DNA of 55,000 nt from Symbiodinium natans (taxonomy: Eukaryota > Sar > Dinophyceae > Suessiales > Symbiodiniaceae), in NCBI GenBank assembly GCA_905221605.1, contig CAJNDS010002336.1, positions 1 to 55,000 of the forward strand, given 5' to 3'. Both the position numbers and the translations under genes were made by a program. Under the pieces are notes generated by a model that was not told the DNA's origin, did no database searches, and saw nothing but the letters and a program-made list of their open reading frames with translations. Of the stretch, positions 52,330-55,000 are shown piece by piece (within the stretch, counting starts at the first letter, position 1; the number at the start of each line of letters is the position of its first letter).

Positions 52330-53311
52330 TTCCGCACTATCAGGAGACCCCAGGGAGATCCTGGCCATGTATCGTCTCTGGTTGTCTACACCCCTACAGG
52401 AGGCAGATCTCCATTGGACACTACACCTTGTCGTCAATCATCTTCTTCCCCGTGACACCATCCACCTCCACTTTGCTGACAGCCGGTGGCAACAGATCAA
52501 GCAACGGTATGGAGGAGACCAAGGTGATCTAGATCAAGCACGTGGAGTTCTCACGATTGTGTCACCGCTTCATGACCCGGTCCTTGAAGACCACAAGAAC
52601 TTCGCGGCGGCGCTTACTCTCCTCACGGACAAACGCCGGCGAGTAAACTGGCGCATGGGACACCTGCGACTGTACTTTCCTCCCACAACATCCAGGCAGC
52701 TGATGAGGAAGCGAAAGCACGATGAGATGATGCTGACAGAACCGCTTGAAGACACCATGTCCTACCACCAAAGACGACAGCTCGTCTTCATCTCCCAGGC
52801 GATCAGAGATTACACCAATGAAGGTCTGGGACTCAACTCATTCCAGTTGAGAGACGCGGACCCCACCGTTCGACGAATCTGGGCCTACTTGACACGACAC
52901 TTTGGCAGAGGAGAAATCAACTTCATGGTTGCCACGTCCATAGCGCACATCCACCTTCTGATGCGATCTGCCGCACCACGCCTACTATCAGGCATAGAGC
53001 AGTCACAGCCCTCATCGGTGCCGGCACAAGGACTTGCCTACTTTCCTCCCAACCTTCAACTCCAAGACCATCACAGGCTGGAACTGCACTTCTTTGATCT
53101 ACAAGCTCTGAAACGGGCGTCCATCCTGCACCGAGTTCAGCAGTATCTCAAGACGGCCAGATCCACCTCTGATGGAGCATCAGCAGTGAAGAATGGCTGG
53201 AGGTTTCAGCAACAAGAACAACAGCTCAGAGGCCTGTCCTATGACAGGCACCTTCACGAACTCCTACTAGTCCTTCCGGACTACCAGGACCAAATACGTG
53301 ATAATACGTGA
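52330..53311 (+). CDS. Unknown repeated domain, unit 3 (most complete)
   Basis: About 315 codons hold a full unit. It has MYRLWLSTPLQEADLHW, VLTIVSPLHDPVLEDHKNFA, RRQLVFISQAIRDYTNEGLG, YFPPNLQLQDHHRLELHFFD and LQALKRASILHRVQQYL, then LSYDRHLHELLLVLPDYQD. It is colinear with unit 2 at about 25-35% identity by eye. No catalytic motif was seen. It is probably helical and may be a structural or binding repeat. Confidence 0.65.
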
Positions 53312-53744
53312 AGATCTGGTCATGTACAGGAAGTGGCTTCTTCGCGAGATCACAGATGAAGAAGTAACCTGGGTTCGCTGTGCCGTTTTCGGCGAAGTTG
53401 TCACGAGAGGAGAGCTCATGGAGGTCTTTGAGGATGCACTTCTGCGCCAGGCTAACTATGCATTCCAGGCTAGCGCCCGGCCTCCTACGCCGGAGGATTA
53501 CAGCCAGGACTTCCAGAGTAGCATGGCCCTCCGCTTCTATCAGATCATCAATCCGCTGCATGAGGACATCTACGAAGAGCATAAACCTTTCACAGCAGCT
53601 TACAAAATTCTCACTTGCGAGCTCGTGAGGCAGCCATTTTATCGCTCTCTGCCAGCGGCCTTCCATAGGAGTGAAGAGAAACCCCGGCTTGGGGAAGCCT
53701 ACAAGCCAAAAGGCGAGGCTCGTACTATACAGCGCCAGCACTAG
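53298..53744 (+). CDS. Unknown repeated domain, unit 4 (truncated)
   Basis: It repeats only the first half of the unit: MYRKWLLREITDEEVTWVR, then FYQIINPLHEDIYEEHKPFT (compare IVSPLHDPVLEDHKNFA in unit 3). It ends at TAG 53742 with a basic tail. It overlaps the end of unit 3 by 14 bases in another frame. Confidence 0.6.
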   Translation: MIIREDLVMYRKWLLREITDEEVTWVRCAVFGEVVTRGELMEVFEDALLRQANYAFQASARPPTPEDYSQDFQSSMALRFYQIINPLHEDIYEEHKPFTAAYKILTCELVRQPFYRSLPAAFHRSEEKPRLGEAYKPKGEARTIQRQH

Positions 53745-53900
53745 CTGGACTTTGTACAGTGAGAGAGACCCAGCAACTACAAAACGTCTCATCTGCCATT
53801 TTATTCTTCTCGAAGAAGCGCGGCCGCCCGAAGACGGCAGTACCTAAGAAACCCGGGCGGCTACCTTGAGCCAGGCCTGGGGGAAAGGGTTTTGACACCT
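53745..53900 (+). other. Likely 3' untranslated end of the element
   Basis: It follows the last stop. It contains CTTCTCGAAGAAG (palindrome near 53808) and a GC-rich inverted stretch (GCGGCCGCCCG.. / CGGGCGGCTACC). The exact 3' terminus is not defined; no poly-A tail was seen. Confidence 0.4.
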
Positions 53901-55000
53901 ACAGCCTACACACCCACAGTCGTTGTGACTTGGCGTGCTTGCCTACGGCACTGCTTACCCGGGCGCTTTCCAGGCCGGTGCTGAGCCCAAACTGTTAAAC
54001 TCCCACAGGAAAAATGAGGTGAGAAAAGAAAGCCTTGTTACTACAGGCTACAGGACCTATGCCATCACATGGAGGGACTGAATGGTCAACCCCCAGCAAC
54101 TCCTTTCATTTGGAACTGCACTAAACAAGGCTAGGCCTCCTGCGTTGCTGCCCCGCCCCAATGCACTTAGTAGCTACAGGGTTTTGTCCCCTCAATTTGA
54201 AGTTAAGCGTGGGGACCACGCACTCCCCCCAATTTTAGGCGCAGGGAGCGATGCTTTCCCATCGATTATGGAGGCGCTGGGAACGACGCCCCAAAACCCT
54301 GTTGCAACGAGGTGGCCCCTGCGTTCTCGCTCTTACTAACAAGGGCCAGAGCACCCATGCCGCAGCAGCTCTGGGTATTCGGCTACCTCTACCAACCTAA
54401 ATCCACCCCATTGACGGGCAGTGGAGAGGTCGACTGCCCTCACGCTTACCGCTGGCAGGAGAGTGGCCACAAAGGCCCTTTGTCTGCCAAGGTCACCTCC
54501 AAAGGGGAGGGAAACCGCCGCCCCAAAGACGGGGAGTGGAGTGGCACTAATGCCCTTACGTTCTTTTTACGGGCAGCAGAGTGGCCACCATGGCCCCCTG
54601 TTGGCCAAACTTACCTCCAAGAGGGGAGGAAAAGCCAGCGTCCAGGCCCTGCAGAGAGCGTGCTCGATTCCGCGGATCTTTAGTGCTGGCGGGCCAACTT
54701 TTTGATTTTGTGCTGAAAAGGAAATTTGGCCAAAGAAACCTTGGCGATTTGCTATACCAGCAACGTCATGTTGCTATTTGGGGCTCAGCGTGTCATCCTA
54801 AACCCCAAACAACAGAGAAACGACTTGTTTGGCAGTAAGAGGAAGGAAACAGGTGCCTGGACTGAAAGAAATGGGTCTGCGCTAAGACAGAGAAGCGCGC
54901 ACTGCCTTTGCACTGTGGCTGGGACCAGGGCCCCCGGCGAAGTGGGCCGGTTTACGCTCTCAAAGGCGACCTTAAACCCAACCAACCACCCTGGGCAACT
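53901..55000. other. No gene seen; one tandem duplication
   Basis: 54450-54525 and 54573-54640 are diverged direct copies of GGCAG(G/C)AGAGTGGCCAC..GGCC..CCTCCAA(A/G)(A/G)GGGGAGG. A hairpin-like GTGGGGACCACGC lies near 54212. Open frames have no domain. Confidence 0.5.

Larger units (their letters stand above)
42791..53900 (+). mobile_element. Giant degenerate LINE-type retroelement with cargo domains
   Basis: A single + strand series of coding parts in shifting frames. Order: AP-type endonuclease (43.0-43.9 kb), reverse transcriptase (44.7-46.1 kb), C2H2-like zinc fingers (46.3-47.0 kb), ubiquitin-specific-protease-like domain (47.39-48.0 kb), dual-specificity-phosphatase-like domain (48.7-49.2 kb), Ser/Pro-rich linker, then three to four tandem unknown domains (50.2-53.74 kb). 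It is about 11 kb long, against 5-7 kb for a usual LINE. Frameshifts near 43.5, 43.9, 45.2, 45.3, 47.26, 47.57, 48.0-48.4 and 50.6 kb show it is decayed or misassembled. A 15-bp motif repeated throughout suggests the parts form one unit. Confidence 0.8.

Overview
The window looks like nuclear DNA of a dinoflagellate alga. This is an inference from gene structure, not from a database match. Coding parts are split into short exons. In the best-supported gene, all twelve intron acceptors read AG followed by G, and about half of the donors are GC instead of GT, a pattern reported for dinoflagellates. About two thirds of the window is repeat: giant triplet tracts, hairpin-forming minisatellites, palindromes, degenerate TTTAGGG-like sequence and retroelement remains. 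No tRNA, rRNA, CRISPR array or bacterial-type operon was seen.

Layout. 1-1.3 kb: degenerate short repeats. 1.34-1.81 kb (+): a 3' fragment of a Ty1/copia-like Pol. 2.9-4.2 kb (+): two likely exons of an unrecognised gene. 4.7-6.8 kb: three diverged copies of a dispersed repeat and a C/T-rich array. 8.3-6.8 kb (-): two exons of an unrecognised protein with one apparent frameshift. 8.6-11.9 kb: four tandem copies of an ~870-bp unit, each with the same possible exon on the - strand. 12.2-19.4 kb: a repeat block (GA arrays, a 1.2-kb foldback, a hairpin minisatellite and a ~905-bp CAG tract). 19.5-21.4 kb: two copies of another dispersed repeat and a possible exon.

33.5-21.5 kb (-): a multi-exon gene of about 1,800 codons for a SecA-like ATPase. 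It has an unknown N-terminal region, the SecA motor (MKTGEGKT, LLDECDHALID, GFSGTLG, GGRGTD and GRAGRNG motifs), helical regions, and a C-terminal part with about four membrane segments. Thirteen exons join in one phase-consistent frame. Several introns carry their own minisatellites.

34-42.8 kb: gene-free DNA with TTTAGGG-like repeats, a ~490-bp palindrome, a small element with inverted ends around a TAACGGAGC array, and a 1.3-kb AGT/GTT triplet tract.

42.8-53.8 kb (+): a very long, frameshifted LINE-type retroelement. After the endonuclease, reverse transcriptase and zinc fingers it continues into a ubiquitin-specific-protease-like domain, a dual-specificity-phosphatase-like domain (HCFAGINRS) and three to four tandem copies of an unrecognised domain. 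A 15-bp nucleotide motif (TGAGGTCTCCTCCTG and close variants) occurs eleven times from the endonuclease to the last repeats, which ties the whole stretch together. This element, with its cargo enzymes and interspersed motif, is the strongest candidate for an undescribed system.
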